Source: Bimastos eiseni
Lineage: Eukaryota; Annelida; Clitellata; Crassiclitellata; Lumbricidae
Direction: 5' to 3'
Length of the DNA stretch: 64,000 nucleotides
Assembly (NCBI GenBank): GCA_959347315.1
Contig: OY365815.1
Location: 20,701,200 to 20,765,199, forward strand
How positions within the stretch are numbered: position 1 is the stretch's first letter; each line of letters starts with the position of its first letter. Below, one piece after another: positions 24,923 through 40,511 of this stretch. The position numbers and the translations under genes were made by a program. The notes beneath the pieces were generated by a model. That model did not search any database and was not told the DNA's origin. It was given only the letters and a program-made list of their open reading frames with translations.

Positions 24923-26329
24923 GTAAGCCATATGGGCACACTCTGTGTGTGTGTATGTGTGCGTGCGTGTGTATGTATATGTGTGTGTGTTTGCGTACGT
25001 GCATGTGTGTGGGTGTGTGCGCGTAGGTGCGTGTGCGTAGGTGTGTGGGGAGAGGGTGTGTGGGGGGGTGTGTGTATGCATGGACACGAATAGATCCCAT
25101 TCACCCATCACATATCGATTCACCTGTTTATAAATTTTAGTTTAATGAAGGATCACCTGACTGACTTATTGCATACAGAGCAGATGTAAGCCGCTGTGAA
25201 TTGATATATCGCACATCTATAATAGTGATTTAGCAGATGAGACTGGTTCTCTGCTTCTATATCTTTGAAGACTTAGCTGAAACTTCGCTGAATATAGTTC
25301 TGGAAGTTGGCCAGAACTTAATTTAAGCTCAAGCGTTTCCGTTTCTAAACATCATCGTTTAGACATGTGGTGTGTATGTAATACGTATGGAAATTGAAGT
25401 AAACTTTATGTTGCCCCTTGGCACAGATTAGCATTTCGCATTAGCAAGCTTCTGTTGCTGCAGATTTGGATCTTCGATCTGCTGAGAGGGAGCTGCGATT
25501 TGCGAAATGGTTTGAAATAAATTTTAAAAAGTCAATCCATCAAGTTTTCAGGTTATATAACGCCATTCTGAATTCACGAGGTATACAAGTGAGCCTATAT
25601 GTGATTAACATAATAAATGGAAAATCGACTTTCAAACTTCAAACTTTAATCCATATAGTTTCCATCTCTGCTGCGGGACAGAAATGTTTTTTTAAACATC
25701 CGTATCACTTGCGTCGCCTGTAGCCGGCAATTAAATAATTGAATGGGCACACACTATATACACACTATATATGTAATCAATAACTGTCGGCGAGAGGATA
25801 AGACATGCAAGGGAGATTCCGCATCTGGCTCTCTAATCTCTCTAGACATGTTAAGTAGTGGAAGTCGTGTTACTATATTGTTCTCCCTTCCTTATATATA
25901 AAAAGTATACTGCAAATGTAGGCATGAAACGACTTCCGGTTGCCTTGAATGCTTACACAATAAGCGTCGTTGTCATATGATGTATCCACTATACACAATT
26001 ACACACATCGCCGAAAGTGTTATTGCAACACCCATAATTATCCAGTATCATGGCTTCACGCATGAATGCTGATAATTGCAATTTTACAGACACATAGACT
26101 ATGACGCATATATTCTGTATCAACGCCGTGGCTCCCCCAAGCAGATGTCGTGTTTCATTGACGAATAAGAAGATAAGTGACACACGTCCGTACATTAGTC
26201 GAATGACTTCTAAAGCGCAAGTCTGATAATGAACTGCATGGGCATCAGATTTCGCATCCGCAGCATCGTGCAGTCACAACGCTAATAGCAACTGCTGAAT
26301 GCATCGCCGGGATTCGTGCTGCAGCCAAG

Positions 26330-26369
<40 letters not shown>

Positions 26370-29300
26370 TAAGCACTAAGCAATCGATCTTCTCCTTCGT
26401 CAAGTAATTATAGGCGTTGCATTGTCTGCGAATTTCAAGAGCCCTTGTTGACTGTTTCGTATAGATATCAGAGTCAGTTTAATTGGAGGTATCGTATGAC
26501 CAGGAGCGGAAGAGATCGCTCAAAGGTCTATATGTAGGCATGCAGTGTATACTGAATCTACTGATGGCAGTATACGTATGCTTTGCTATGAGCCCCGAGG
26601 ATCAGAGGGTGTGTGGGTGCAGGAGGCCTTCGTGTAGGTCTGTGTCATGCATGCAGACGTCAACTTATTCACTATTTCTCGAGGGTTTTGAGAGGAATTG
26701 CAGCAACTTGTGTGACAGCTGACGTCAATCTTGTATACATCGATGTCGATCAAAATATTTCTTATCAGCTGCATGTGTTGTTTTCTATACAGCCTCTGAA
26801 TATTGTTTCTCTGACTTTTGAGAGCTTGCCACAAAGTTCAACATAGCAGATAGACCAGGATTAAAAGTCACCATACAGTACACATATATACGCATATATA
26901 TATACGCATATATATACGCATATATATATATATATATATATATCAGTCACACACGTATGCACGCACACACGGATATATAATATAGCTCGATAAAAAAATG
27001 TTTTGTCGGAGAAAATCCAATTTATCCGCAACAAATTGGTGATTTTTAGGAGAAATTATTTTGAAAAATCTTTGAGAATTTCATGACTCATATAATTTTC
27101 ATTGCTTCAAGAACGACAGTTGTCTAAATAGAACTTTCATTAATTTCGAAATAAAAAGGAAATATGGACAGTCATTCGTTATTTTAAATGTAAAATAACA
27201 TAACCTCCCCAAAAATATTCATCAATCTACTAACAGTTTATCTCGAAGCATATTCGAAGGGTCCATCCCATGCACTCACTCCAGCTAACACACAAGCTCA
27301 ATGTCTTTTTGCGAAGTCCAGTACGGTAGCCATACTGGACTTCGCAATACTTTACGCATACTTTACTTCAGAATTTCTGGACTTGATCGAGTCTTTTGGC
27401 AGCTGGCCCCGTTTTAACTGTAAGACTTTGTTAATCAGTGTTCTTCGGTTTGGTATGTATAGCGTCTTGCATAGCATTCAAGCAAAGCTCCCGAGGCGTG
27501 ACTATCAAGGTGGATATGGTTTGGCGAGTTTGGTGACCAACGATAATCACTGCAGTTGGTGCCAATAAAGTCCTGAGCCAAGTATAGCCCGCGTGCGAAG
27601 GTCAGAAGAAACCAGACGGTAGAAACAGACAGAACAGCGTTCAGTGAGTTGTTGCACGGGTATACAACAGAATTTCTACGTAAAGTTTAGCGCGTGCTTT
27701 GGCTATGTGATGAAGTGTGATGAAGTGCGATGAAGTGTATACCATCGTTCTAACACGCACCAGCAGATACCATGACGTGCTTGGCCCACTCAACCATCAA
27801 GCGCCATTTTCGTGGACATCACGAACTTTGCCGTTAGACCAAACGCAGTCGTTCTGATAATTATATGTATAGTTAATCCGCACTTTCAGGTAAAAGTCCA
27901 TTTACAGATATCTGCAATTACCGGTAGATGATCTGAGCTGAAACGCGACGGATATGTCCTCCGCCATTCAAGGCCATATATACTGAGCTTCACAAAAATA
28001 CTTCAAACATGTTTTGAGATAATGAGATTAACTATTTACTAGCAAATTTCTGAATTCTGAATAAAATTTTATGTTATTTGACATTTTTCTGTAAATTCCG
28101 CGTACTGCAATTTTGAAAATGCGATATTGATCATTTAATTAAACCATTGTTATTATTTCAGCAATGGAAATATGTCCGTTGAACTTTCCAGGAATTGTTC
28201 CAAAATCTGTCTTCCACGAGTCTCGCCATTTTTGTAGAAAAATCCCAATTAGTTACAGGGAAAATTGCATTTAGTCCGGTGGGACAATTTTATTGGTCCA
28301 CCCTGCGCATCACGATGTGTGCATGTGTATGTGTGAATTGCAATTTGCAAGGCGTGTGATTTCATAATGACGACATCGATGTAGACTAATAGGGCGCGAA
28401 ATGTCATCGGCCAATCTCTTATTCTCTTGACACTTTCTTCTTCGTATTTCATCTCTTCGTACCAGTTGTCGCGTCGATTCTCCATGCATATGTGATATTA
28501 TGTGTATATACAGAGGCCTAGCTGAGTATATATGTGTGTCTCGTTCTGCGTGTTGGCCATTCCACCTCTGCTTCCATAACCACCGGTTCCTTTTCGTGTT
28601 CTGCTATATCGTTTTGCTCTATTACTACTCTCTTGTCATTGCTATATATATCGACTGCGTCTTCTTCGATGCTTCGTCTGAACGGATTTCTTTGTATATG
28701 AGAGGGTGACAGAACAGAGAAAGCTATAGAGTCATGCATGAGACTCTCATGGTCATCTGCATGGCGGATCAAAGCCATGGCAGCGCCTGCATTTACATGT
28801 ATTCCCATATATAATGGGCAATAGAAGTTGGTCATGACTAGTTATTCAATGTCTGGATGTATACATTCCATTGGAGAATAAACTTTAATGTCGTCTAGTA
28901 TACAAGAGAAGACGAAAAAATTATAAGGCACGTGCAAGCAAACTAGGCAGATATGCCGATCTTTTTTCTAGTTGAAATTCTCCCGTTGCATATAGACATT
29001 CTGGACATCATTAGTTCTCATTGACCTAGACATCGAGTAAATATCAATGTGGTCGTTGTATTTTCGTCCATCAAGTTATAAGCGCCATGGCACTCATTCG
29101 TTGAGAAGGAGTTTTTAGGGGCATCTTATGACACCAGCAAAGGTCTTTCCTTGTTGTTAAATCTGCAGCAATGGATTTCTATATTTTCCATTTTCTTTAT
29201 TTCTGAGGTTAGGGGTCTGGCGGGACTTCCGAGCTGTTAAACCGTTTCACACATCACTGCAGTTTTTTTGGTCTTACGTTGTTGAGTAGAGCTTATATGT

Positions 29301-32300
29301 CTGCCTAATTCATAGCTAGACTTCTTCTTTTTAGCGTGTAGGTCTACCTATGTATAGGCCAATATGGTTGACATTTAGGTATACAGGCATATGTGCCTGA
29401 TACTGAGCCTGATAATGCTTAATTATGCCAACCTATATGCATAATATAGACCAAAGAAAAAATGGTCGAAATGACGTATACATTGTGAGCGCATTATATG
29501 CGATTGAGCGTCCTGTATATCCTCCGGCTATTCTGTTCTTTATATATAATGGTCACATTATGCCATTACGCATCACACAAACTAGATATGCTATGCAGAC
29601 GCGTGCAGATTGAGACCGTCCGTCCGTCCGTCCGTCCGTCTCATCTTCTGTCTGTCCATCCATCCATTCGCGTATACTATAGTAGTCTCTTTGTAGTATA
29701 GTTTGCATGTCCTGTATACTGTGTATACACGCTTGGACTTGCACTATGCACAAGACTTCTATAGACGCTAATACATCAACCACTACATGGCTTCATTATC
29801 GATAGGGGCATGAGACAGGTATGCATGTTACTGGCGATACCCGTTCAGGTATGCATCCCGAGCCGCTACAAGGTAAATGCATTTGGCGAAGAGGTCCATT
29901 AAATAAGCGAATATATATCAAACAACTGTATACTCTCCTCATAGAGCCCTCCAGCGTCCAACCGTCTCTTCCTTCCTGCACACCTCCACTTCCTGTACGA
30001 TCTCTCCCTCTTCTTCCCTCTAAGTTCTTATGCTCTGCTTTCCGACCGTTGATCAAGATTTTCTGTCTTCCATTTAGCTTCGGTCGAACTTAAATTCCAT
30101 CGTTGTTTATTGAATCTTATAATAAAAGTGTAATCTGTGGCCTTATGCATAGGCCTACTTCAAGCTACTGGTGAAGTTATGGCCTATCATGCAGCTGCAC
30201 TTTCTAACGTAAAATTCAATTAGACGAGGGGTATGCAGTATAGGCAGCGGAGGGACGTGTGGTCATCACATGGTGGTCATTGCCTGCATGCGTGTCCATT
30301 AATGGTCATTATTCTATGGCTCTGAATGTATGCGCCAGCTTAGTGAAAGTTCGTGCGTGCAGTGCATGAAGCCATAATAGAGCGCTGCATGTATAGAGGA
30401 AGAAGTTTAGCCTGTTTCAAGGACATAAGAAGAGGAACGAAGAGATTATTCAGGAGGATAAGATAAGGCGTGTATACGAGAAGAATCAGACGGTTGCATT
30501 GGTGAATGCATGGCCCGATCTAAAATTTCCACTGTGTTAGTATACTGCACACGGTATATCCTATCAGTCGATGGTCCATGGTGCGCAAAATCGCAATTTC
30601 AAAATCGAGAATGGTGAAGAATGCACTCTGCAGGACAGCTGCTGCAGTTCAGAGTGTCATATAGACAGTTGAGATTTTATGACTTTTGCGATCAAATGAC
30701 GTGTGTCATTATAAATAGCGCGTGCCATGACGCCTCAAATGACTCTTTCAATAGAGGGTCGGTGTCGCCCATGCGTTTGCCTCACTCCCATTGCTTCAGT
30801 TGCTGCAGTGAATTATATTTACTGAAGGAAGTAAGACTGTATGTGGGTGGTACACGAGGCATATAGACTATCTGTCATTACTTCTCTTTCTCCTCCTTCT
30901 CTTCTTCCTCCTTCTCCTTCTTGTTGTCTTATTTCTCCTCCTTTGGTAAACTAGAAGTATCAACCCTCAATTAAGTAGCCACTTCCGTTTATTTGGTATA
31001 GTCAGAAGCCGAACTTTTGCGTTGAAACGGTATAATTACAGACGGACTGTATCCTCCCGGTCAATTTATACACCGTGCCATACAATAGAGCAACATAATA
31101 TATATATATATGTACAATATATATATATATACAATATATATATACAATATATATATATATACAATAGAGCAACATAATATATATATATATGTATATATAT
31201 ATGTAAACATAGAAGCATAGAAATAGACAGAGAACTTTTAGAAGTCCGTGATTCGTTATAGACATCGTCTTGTGAATTGGATACATTCCCTCCATGTTAA
31301 AACTATGGCTATATTAATTTTGTGTTTATTAAAATTTTGAGATAAAATCGATTGACATTTCTACCCAGGTCCCTGTTTGAATATATTCCACTGAGTAGAG
31401 TTGGTGTCACCAGGAACGGTAACCTGAAATTCTTAAGTCAGTCATTCTGACTATGAAGTCATCAAATGTAGTCAAGTAATGCCATTCCGGAATGGGGCGA
31501 CATCAAACGAATAGCATCGAAAATAAAAAGGAAGTTCTTCGGCAAAGAAATATGTGCGAGAAACGACAGTGAACGTATAGCAGTAATTGTTTCAGTTTAA
31601 CGATATTGTCGTTGTTGTTGTCATTATTATTATTATCATCATGATTATTATTATTATTATTATTGCTTTTATAGCTGCTGTATAATTGTTGTTACTGATA
31701 ATATTAGGCCTACTATAACAATTATTAGTATTATTATTTTATTACTGTGTACTGACACTAAGCAGCTGTGGGATGAAGACCAGGTAACTGCAGCCATTGT
31801 GAGAATTGTTAATAGATGCATTAACATCACCTCTGTCCCTCTACTCTCTGAATTACATGACGGTCACTCAGACATTCACTCAAGTTGCCACGAGGGGCGC
31901 ATGAGACTAAGTGCGTGCCATCTATCGAATAGTTTGGCGCAAGTAAGATTGTGATTATTATTATCTTGTCCATTTTCCAGAATGCGACGCTATAACAAAT
32001 GGCCTGACCGTTATTTGTCCGTAGTTAATTCTCATTAATATTTCTTGCACATCTGGGTTATATCCGTTCTTTTAAGAGTTGTCTGAATGGGTCTGCATTG
32101 GCGGACACACTAAAGGAAGCGAGGGGCATTGGCTATAGCAAAGGCGTATAAACTTTAAAGTAAAGATTAGAAAGCAACACTGAAAAATTAAATTTGAAAC
32201 TGCGAACGAGACGACAATAAATGAATATGACTATAATAGCATCAAGATGACATTAGTTAAATATTATCGGGTGACTAAAATATTTCGCCTGCAGATTGGT

Positions 32301-33689
32301 TGGCCCTATATGCTTATGTAATATCCGCCTCTCAGTATCTGCTCATTATCAAAACGTTGCTCTTCCATGGTTCATCCGATTGGTTGAGCGTTCGCCTTGC
32401 AAGTTGCAATGCGGAAAGTACTCCATATGACTTGTCATATGACTTGTCATATGGATATATGTATATACATATATATATGCAGACCAAGACCATAAACAAG
32501 TCCTTTCGTAAAAGTTTCATGTACAATTGTTCAGCGCCATTGACGAGTGCTTTGTCGTTAGACCGTGGCTCCTAATCAACACAGAAATGAACTAAATATA
32601 TCTGATTGAAAGGCATAGTTCATTGAGTGCTCGTAGTGCTCGTCTTTCAATCAAACGGTCAGCGGATTGAAATCCCCGCCATGACACGATAGCAAGATAA
32701 TATGTTGAGATATCTGAGTCGCATGCGCCTCTTGCGAATGCAGCTTAACCAACGAGTACACTGTTCGTATACGCGCGATTATCAGCAGGAAGAAAAGGTT
32801 ACGATAGAGATGACTTCCATGCTCGCCCATTTAATTGACGAGACTGAGTAAGTTACACCATTTCCATTTCAGAACCAGAGAATGTTCCTATAGTTCGAGG
32901 TAGGTCTATTGCAACACATTGTGCATCAAGAAGAATTACTTTAATAGACAGAGTGTCAACAAAACATGGGACTCCATTGTGTCTATAGACTATACGGATC
33001 TGTTCACCTTTGGAAACTACAGCAAGTGAGGTATGGGCCCTTCAAAGCTCGTTATCAAAAACACGATACTCTGCAGCATATTGTGCAATTTAGCTGATTG
33101 CTACTATTTTCAGGCCAAGGATAATTAATTAATTCAAACCATGGGAGAAAGATAAACGGATTTTGCCGGGTCTTAAATGCGATGAGACTTTTGATGTATA
33201 TGCAAAAAAATCAGTTAGGTGTATTAAATGTCGGTATCAATTCATGCGTTCACTAAATTTATTGCTGGCAAGAAAAAAATCACAGGATTCAATTTTTTAT
33301 AGGCCTATAAAAATAACGTATAAGTTTATGTCTCACACAAACAAATGGCAGCCAAAAAAGTTAAATAACAAATGTTAAAATTGTTACGCACATATTTTAG
33401 AACAAATTTAAATATCGCAGAATTTGAATATATAACGTCACCGAAATTATTCCATTTTGAATGAAAACATGTCTATTGCGTTCCTATGACGGTCAAACTG
33501 CTATGATAATGCAATCTATGTGTTACAATTGGAGTTGGTCAAAGTGTAAACACTGAACTATAGAGGATTGACGAAAGAGAGGAATAATGAAATAGAAGAA
33601 TAATTATCAAGTTTGTGAATTTCTTATTTACTTCCATTGTCAACTTATATCAATACTTACTCCCCTTGCAATACGCTATGGCTATAATG

Positions 33690-33720
<31 letters not shown>

Positions 33721-36700
33721 TGCGCATTGATTATACATACATATAATAGACAATGTTATTCATAATAAACTTTCCTCCGTGCAGGCCTACTGCATGCTGT
33801 TAGACGAACTATTGAGTGATTGTTATTAAGTCAGGCCAGTCAGCTGAAGAGGAGGAAAATAGAGATAGGGTCTATACTATCCATGCAGGAAGAAAAAAGT
33901 GGAAAGAAGCAGGAGGAGGAGGACGACGACGACGTTGATGTGGAGAAGGGGAGGAGGAAGAGGACGCCGATATGGCGAATGGGGAGGAGGAGGAGGAATA
34001 GGAGAAAGAGGAGGAGGAGGTAAGCTGGCTGAGGGAGTGACAACTTGTCGTTTAATTTCTCGGGCGGTGACCGGTCGGGCAGAATGATAAGTTGTGAAAA
34101 CACGGGAGTCCATTTAAATCTAGTCGCAATGCTTATCTCCCCTTCGTTGGTCAGTTGTGCTCCGGGGTAAACGACTGGTGGTGAGGGAAGGCAGAGGCAG
34201 AGACAGAGGCAGAGGCAGGAGGGGACAAGGAACTGAGGTTACTAAGAGAAGTAGGAGGAGTAAGAGGAGGAGGAAGTGGATAAAAGCGTGACATGTTGTG
34301 TGGACAAGGGAGAATTTATATGGATTAACCTATTTAATTATAAATGCCCATTAGCAATGTAAACAGTTGCCTCACACATAAGCATATACTATCTGACACA
34401 TAAGTATATAAAGAACGACAGGTGTGTGAGAGAGAGACAGTGGCAGAGGAATAGATACAACCAGACAGAGTGGCATATTGATGCATACATTATGACTTCA
34501 GTGATTGCGATATAAAGACACGAAAGGCTGAATGGTAATTATAAAGATAAAGGAGCAGACATATAGACATATAGACACGGACACATACTGTATATCACCG
34601 GCGAAAATAAAGAGGAACGATAAGCCGATTAAACTGTCATTTAGTGTCATTTTTGAAAGCGTTCGAATTAATCGACAATTATGAGAAAGTTGTTCCTTAA
34701 TTTGCTGCAGTTTGCTGTACATGTAGTGTATACTCAGAAGAAGACGTCTTTCTTATTCCGTGTGTATACTGCTTATCATGGTCCGTTGTTTCTTGTCTTG
34801 CTTATTCCGTACTTCTCTTTGTGATCCGATACTTTTTTGGGGTCCAATCTATTTCTCATAAGTATACATCTTCCGATCGTCCGTTTATCTTCCTGTTCCT
34901 GCTCATTGATGGCCGGAATCGATCATGTTGACGAAATATGGTGTTATTTGTGCGATGGATTTAGCTGGAAATCTGCGGAACTGCATATTCGGAGTAAACA
35001 GTTCCAGCTGGGATTCGTCATCATAAACTCTGTAAAAAGTGCGTCACTGAGGATGGATATAGTCTAAGATCTTATACGCAATGTTTCACAATGGTAAATA
35101 TATATCGATTTCAGGTGACTTCTCTAGGACTTCAGCTAGGAAATGTCGAACCCGCACCACAATATATAAGGCGAAACGAGACGCTTTTTATCGGCTCGGC
35201 CACCGTATCACATTTTCCATTAGGGTGCACTTCCAATTGCCGCCATATATACGCTCCCTCCAACTTAGCGGATCACGGCGTTGACGCCAAGACATAGGCC
35301 TATAAGTTTGAGATAGAGCTAGACGAATGAGGATGAGGAGGGGTCACCCAATGCGCATGAAGGTAGAGGCAACAGATCCATGCAATCTGTGAGATCACTC
35401 GCACGTGAATTTCGTTCAAAGGACTTCATAACACGTTGCTCCTCATTGCACACCGAACGAGAGACCAACTGAGGCGAAGATAACATCTGTAAGGCGCCCT
35501 GAGACATTCGGCACAGCCTCATCGACCCTTTCATACCAGCAATTGATGCTATATCGCCAGTCATGCGTCACGAGCAAACCGCATACACAGACATACAAAC
35601 AAAGAGACAGACAGACACACAGACAGACACACAGACAGACACACAGACAGACAGACACACGAACAAATATAAAAATAGACACGCAGCGGACTGAGACATC
35701 CGAAAACAGCAGATTCAAATATTTGGCTGCCGCGCATACTTCTCAATCAGTTGTACGGAATATCTGACGCAGCAATAGTCTGAATTTATTATATAAGCAT
35801 ACATACATATAAATAGAATGAATCTATATATTTAGCTATATATTCAGTATGAAGTCGATCAATGTTGTAAATATGCAAACGATATAAAGAAAGATATATA
35901 TAGGTTATATTGTGAATGTCGTCATTAATCTTGCTTCTGGGTCCAAATTCGTTCGCAACACTGATCGCGATAACGCCTCCACGAAGTCCTTTCATAGTAT
36001 TGAATATTGGGAATCGTTAACCACAGACGCACACACACAAACACACACACAAAGACTGATACAGACAGACAGAGACAGAAGGAGAGACAGAGAGAGAGAG
36101 AGTAATAAAATAATGAAAGAGAAAGAGAGAATAATAAAGAGAGAGAGAGGGAAAAAGAGAAAGAGAGACAGACAGACAGAGAAACAGACAGAGAGAGATA
36201 GAGAGAGAGAGAGCTCTGGCCTTTCATAGTTTTTAGCGTGTATTATAAACACTCATATATAAGAGTTCGTCTTATTCGCATCGATGACTAGAATGGGCTT
36301 CGCACCGTTGACAGCAGACACAAATGAGTGAATATAATAATGCAGTCAATGCAGTGTTAACCATTTCACGCTAATGTACACACCACAGGTCAAATGCAAG
36401 CGATCTTTGACATCTGCGGTTCATTGGATGCGCTAGAGAAGGTGAATGTTGCCGAAGCTATCAGTGGGAATAATTGGTCGCCAGTTATGTCTTAATCGCC
36501 CTATATTCTATAGTAGTTAGCATAGCGGACAGTCAACCGAAAGGTCACGAGTTCAAATCGTTGGCCGGAGCAGAAATTCCTATCTGGATTTCAATTTCAT
36601 CTGCCACCTCACCCCCGTATGAAGCCGGACTCGAATGGTCTACGGGGGTGTATGGCCATGGACTTTGAAGATAATTTATATGTTAAGTATTGTTACTGCT

Positions 36701-39700
36701 GAACACAGACCTCGAATATATATATGGATTTAAGGTCTGTTTACTGCTATAGAGGTCACTGCCTGCATGCCTCCATGGACATTAAAGAATAAGCACGAAC
36801 TATTTTTTCATCAATCCAACTTCTGTTAAAACAAGAAAATAAGCAACAATAGGCCTATAGCCTAATTACCGTGTCATATACTGGACGCAAAGCGAGACAA
36901 TAATCTATTTAATTGTGTTAATTTGATAATCTATCCAACAAATCAGACATTCTGCGAAAGAATAAGTTAAATTATGAATTTCTCCTGTTTAGATGCATAA
37001 ATAAGGAAGAAATTTACAGTCAGTGACACGCATTCATTTGCCGTTAAAGCAATCGCTGACGAATCTTAATTATGAGCTATAGGATGACAGTCACTATCAT
37101 CATCTAACATCTTGTTCCTGGTTTGTACGTAGTCTATATAAGCACATGCAGACATAACTTATGTATACACGAACACATTCATGCACACATACATAAGTGC
37201 ATACAATAATGCATCAAATATAAACACATACAATCATGCATATATATACTATGGGCGAGCTTATGGTCTAACCGGAGAGGCGGCAATTATCCTAGTTCGG
37301 AGGGGCAATTGTCCGAGGGGGCAATTGTCCTGTGGGGGCAGTCGTCCGGGGGCAATTGTCCGGTGAGCAATTGTCCGTTCCCAGCTATAGCCATACATGT
37401 AGGTGCTCAGCGTCGTCAATACGTCCGTTGGGATATTTTGCAACTGTACTAAGTCAGTATCCATGGTTTTCTGCTGCCTTCAGGCTACGACGTCCTCGGT
37501 CTGTGTATAGGGTAAACCGCTTCCTCGTTGCTCTATTGCTCAATACTTCTCTCTTTTTCTTCCTCCTCGAATTCTGTTTGTGTCTCTGCTTTTTTATCAT
37601 CATCATCATCATCATCACCGTCGTCGTCATCGTCGTCTTTATCGTAGTCAACGTCATCGTCATCGTCATCATTATCGCATTCGTCTATTTCTTCTACAGT
37701 CTTCTTCAGTTGCCATTTGTTCATTTATTGCACTACTTTGTACTTATCCATCGCATTTTATTCAACCATCTCCACCATTTCCTGTGTACTTTTCTTATTA
37801 TTCTTGCTCCTCTTCCTCTTCCTCTTCATTCTCTCTTTCATCATCTTCTTTCTCCTGTTCCTGCTTAACCTCGTTCTCGGCACAGTCTGAGTCTGAGCAG
37901 CATTGGTGGTGATGATGATGATGACAATGCTCGGAGCGCTGGTTCCGTCCGTCGAGCACGTGCTCAGCGGTGAACCAGACACAGCATTGGTTGCCTCGAG
38001 CCGCCAGTCATCTCCAGCCTCCTCTTCAAGTGCACCTGATGGGGCCAGCCGCCGCCGGCGCCTTGCCTCGCAGCCTGCCGCCGGTCTATCCTCGCCCGCG
38101 GGCAGGCGGGACGACGGCACCCATCTAGACGCGACCAGTGGCTGGAAGGTGCGTGGCCCACGGCCATTGGCACCGCCCAGCGACCGTTGACTCGAGGGCA
38201 GTCGCAACGACTGCCTCGGAGCAACGACCGACCAACTGACTGACTGACTGACTGGGAGACGGCGTTTAGCTCGCAGGCAGGCTGACAAACCCGCGAATGT
38301 GTCGCATCTAACACTGAAGAAGAAGAACTCGATGAGATAGAAAAATACAGGAGAAGGAATTCAGTGAAGTCTAATTTCCATCACCTTCCTCGGATTGATT
38401 CTTCTGCGGCTGACTGTTCCCTAGAAGTCTAAAGTTCACGTGATAATAAGCGTATGCCCAACTGATCATTTGCCATCTCCATAAGCGACATATTTGGGCC
38501 GAACTTAGCAACTTATTTGGACCTCGACTGATCTACTGAGAAAAGGATCTGCTTCTTTTCTCCTTACAAAGGGCTTCAGCAACAGCTTCAGTTGCTTCGT
38601 CTAAACTCCATCGAGGTTTCTATTGTAAAAGGAATCGTCTAACATCAAATGATGATCTCACTTCAGGTACTGTGATTTATTACATTACAATATCATCATA
38701 TTGTACAAGAGCATTATTCAAATGGTAATGGAATCGTTAATTACGATTATATATACCAAATAATGGCATAGTAAATACTCGTATAGTAGGTTAAACATAG
38801 CGCTAGGCCTACATCATTTCTGTGGCACACCAATAATGGTAGCCTCTTGAATTTGCCTATATAAAATGTGTGAATATATAATCAAATGGTCACTTTCGCT
38901 AAAGGCGCCAATGTTTGACTCTGCAGCATCAGATACTGCTTGCTTCTGTAGGCCTAGTTTGAATCCATCTGCATGCTTTTAAACGGAACTGTGGCTATAA
39001 TATTCTCTGATGCATGGCATCGGGTTTGATGCGGCTGACGAGAAGGCGACAGTCGCATCACTCAGCATCAGTCAGCCAACAACGCGACAGTAATCGGTGC
39101 CATCACATCCATCCATCCATATATAATATATATATATATATAATATATATATATATGATATATACATATATATATATATGATATATACATATGTATATAT
39201 AGAAGCGTTGATGGCAATGCGGGATTTATGCTGTTGCTGATGATAGAGGCGTCGATGGTACACATGTATGTATCTGGCTGGTGTTGTTCGGTGCATGGTG
39301 TACTGCTGCATACCTTCGAGCGATTGCATGGCACATTCTGTGATCAAGATACGATTAGCAACGTTTAGATGAGACTCCGATCGGCCGCTGTCTTTAGACT
39401 ATAGACTTGCTTCTACAGGATTTATGTAAGTATGCGCACACCATACATAGTAGAGAGACACACACAGAAAGAGTAGTGAGTGAGTGAGAGAGAGAGAGAG
39501 AAAGGGAGGAAGACAGACATACAGACAGACAGAGAGACATAGACAGACAGACAGACCGACAGACAGATACATGGAAAGAGAGTCAGACAGACAGACAGCG
39601 CTATGTGCGATCAAATGTTTTGCAACATGCAGCATGCATGTACTTGATATGAATTTATGTGCATTGATATATGCACAGATATACATATAAACGCATGCAT

Positions 39701-40480
39701 AAGTGTCCATTGCATATATGTATAGACAATGAACATACAAGTATACGGCTTATATAGTACGCACGTACATTTGTATGTTTGTATATGTTACTGTACATTT
39801 ATACAGCGGCTTCAAAATACTCGTCGTTATAAAGTTCCTCGTTAGAAGAAATTATCGACGCGTTAAATTTCATACAATACGGAAACAAGAAGTTCATCTG
39901 TAAGGAATAAATGTCGAGATGAAACAGGAAAATAATTCACCACTGTTACTAGGGGTGACCCATTACTCGACCCATTACGGCCCTCTTCTTGACTAAGCCC
40001 CGTGGCGGTGCTTCCTATGGTCAAACACTTGGTCAAATTAGTATTGCGGATTCCAACTCACCTTTCACACACGTCAGGGTCTCTTCTTCATCTGTCGTTG
40101 TGTTTGCGTAAGAGCCACCTGCGAACTGCCGCTGCAAATGCCCGGCTGCTTTTGGGCTTTTATTGGGCTACTGTTACTCCTCCATTGTCGGGCTATTAGC
40201 GGACGTTCTCCTTCCACAGGCTACCCTAACGCCGTCGTCGTTGGAGGGCGCTGTTTGTAAAGGCTGTCTCATTAAACCTCGCTTCAAATCGAAAGACTGC
40301 GTCAAACCGATGAACTTCTGCGGTCGAAAATCAAAATTCTGACGAAGGTCAGGTCTATGGATGTCACAAATAATCACAAATCATATGATTTAAAGACAAC
40401 GTGTGATGCAGAGACAAAGATTTGTGCTTCACTTCCGTTTGTTTTAAATAGGGAATTGAAATAATATACAGCGGCTCATT

Positions 40481-40511
<31 letters not shown>

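Noticed and set aside
18206..30477. Repeated 13-mer AAGGCGTGTATAC (18206 and 30465)
   Set aside because: Some repeated 13-mers are expected by chance in 64 kb.
32800..32855. Alternative first exon with donor GA|gtaagt
   Set aside because: It would leave in phase 2, which does not join to the phase-0 exon 2.
36514..36580. Functional tRNA gene
   Set aside because: Boxes A and B are present but no acceptor stem or proper anticodon arm forms; fits a SINE head.
37758..38314. Minus-strand 116-176-codon frames over the GC-rich island
   Set aside because: High GC depletes stops on both strands; content is Arg/Ser/Ala-rich without motifs.
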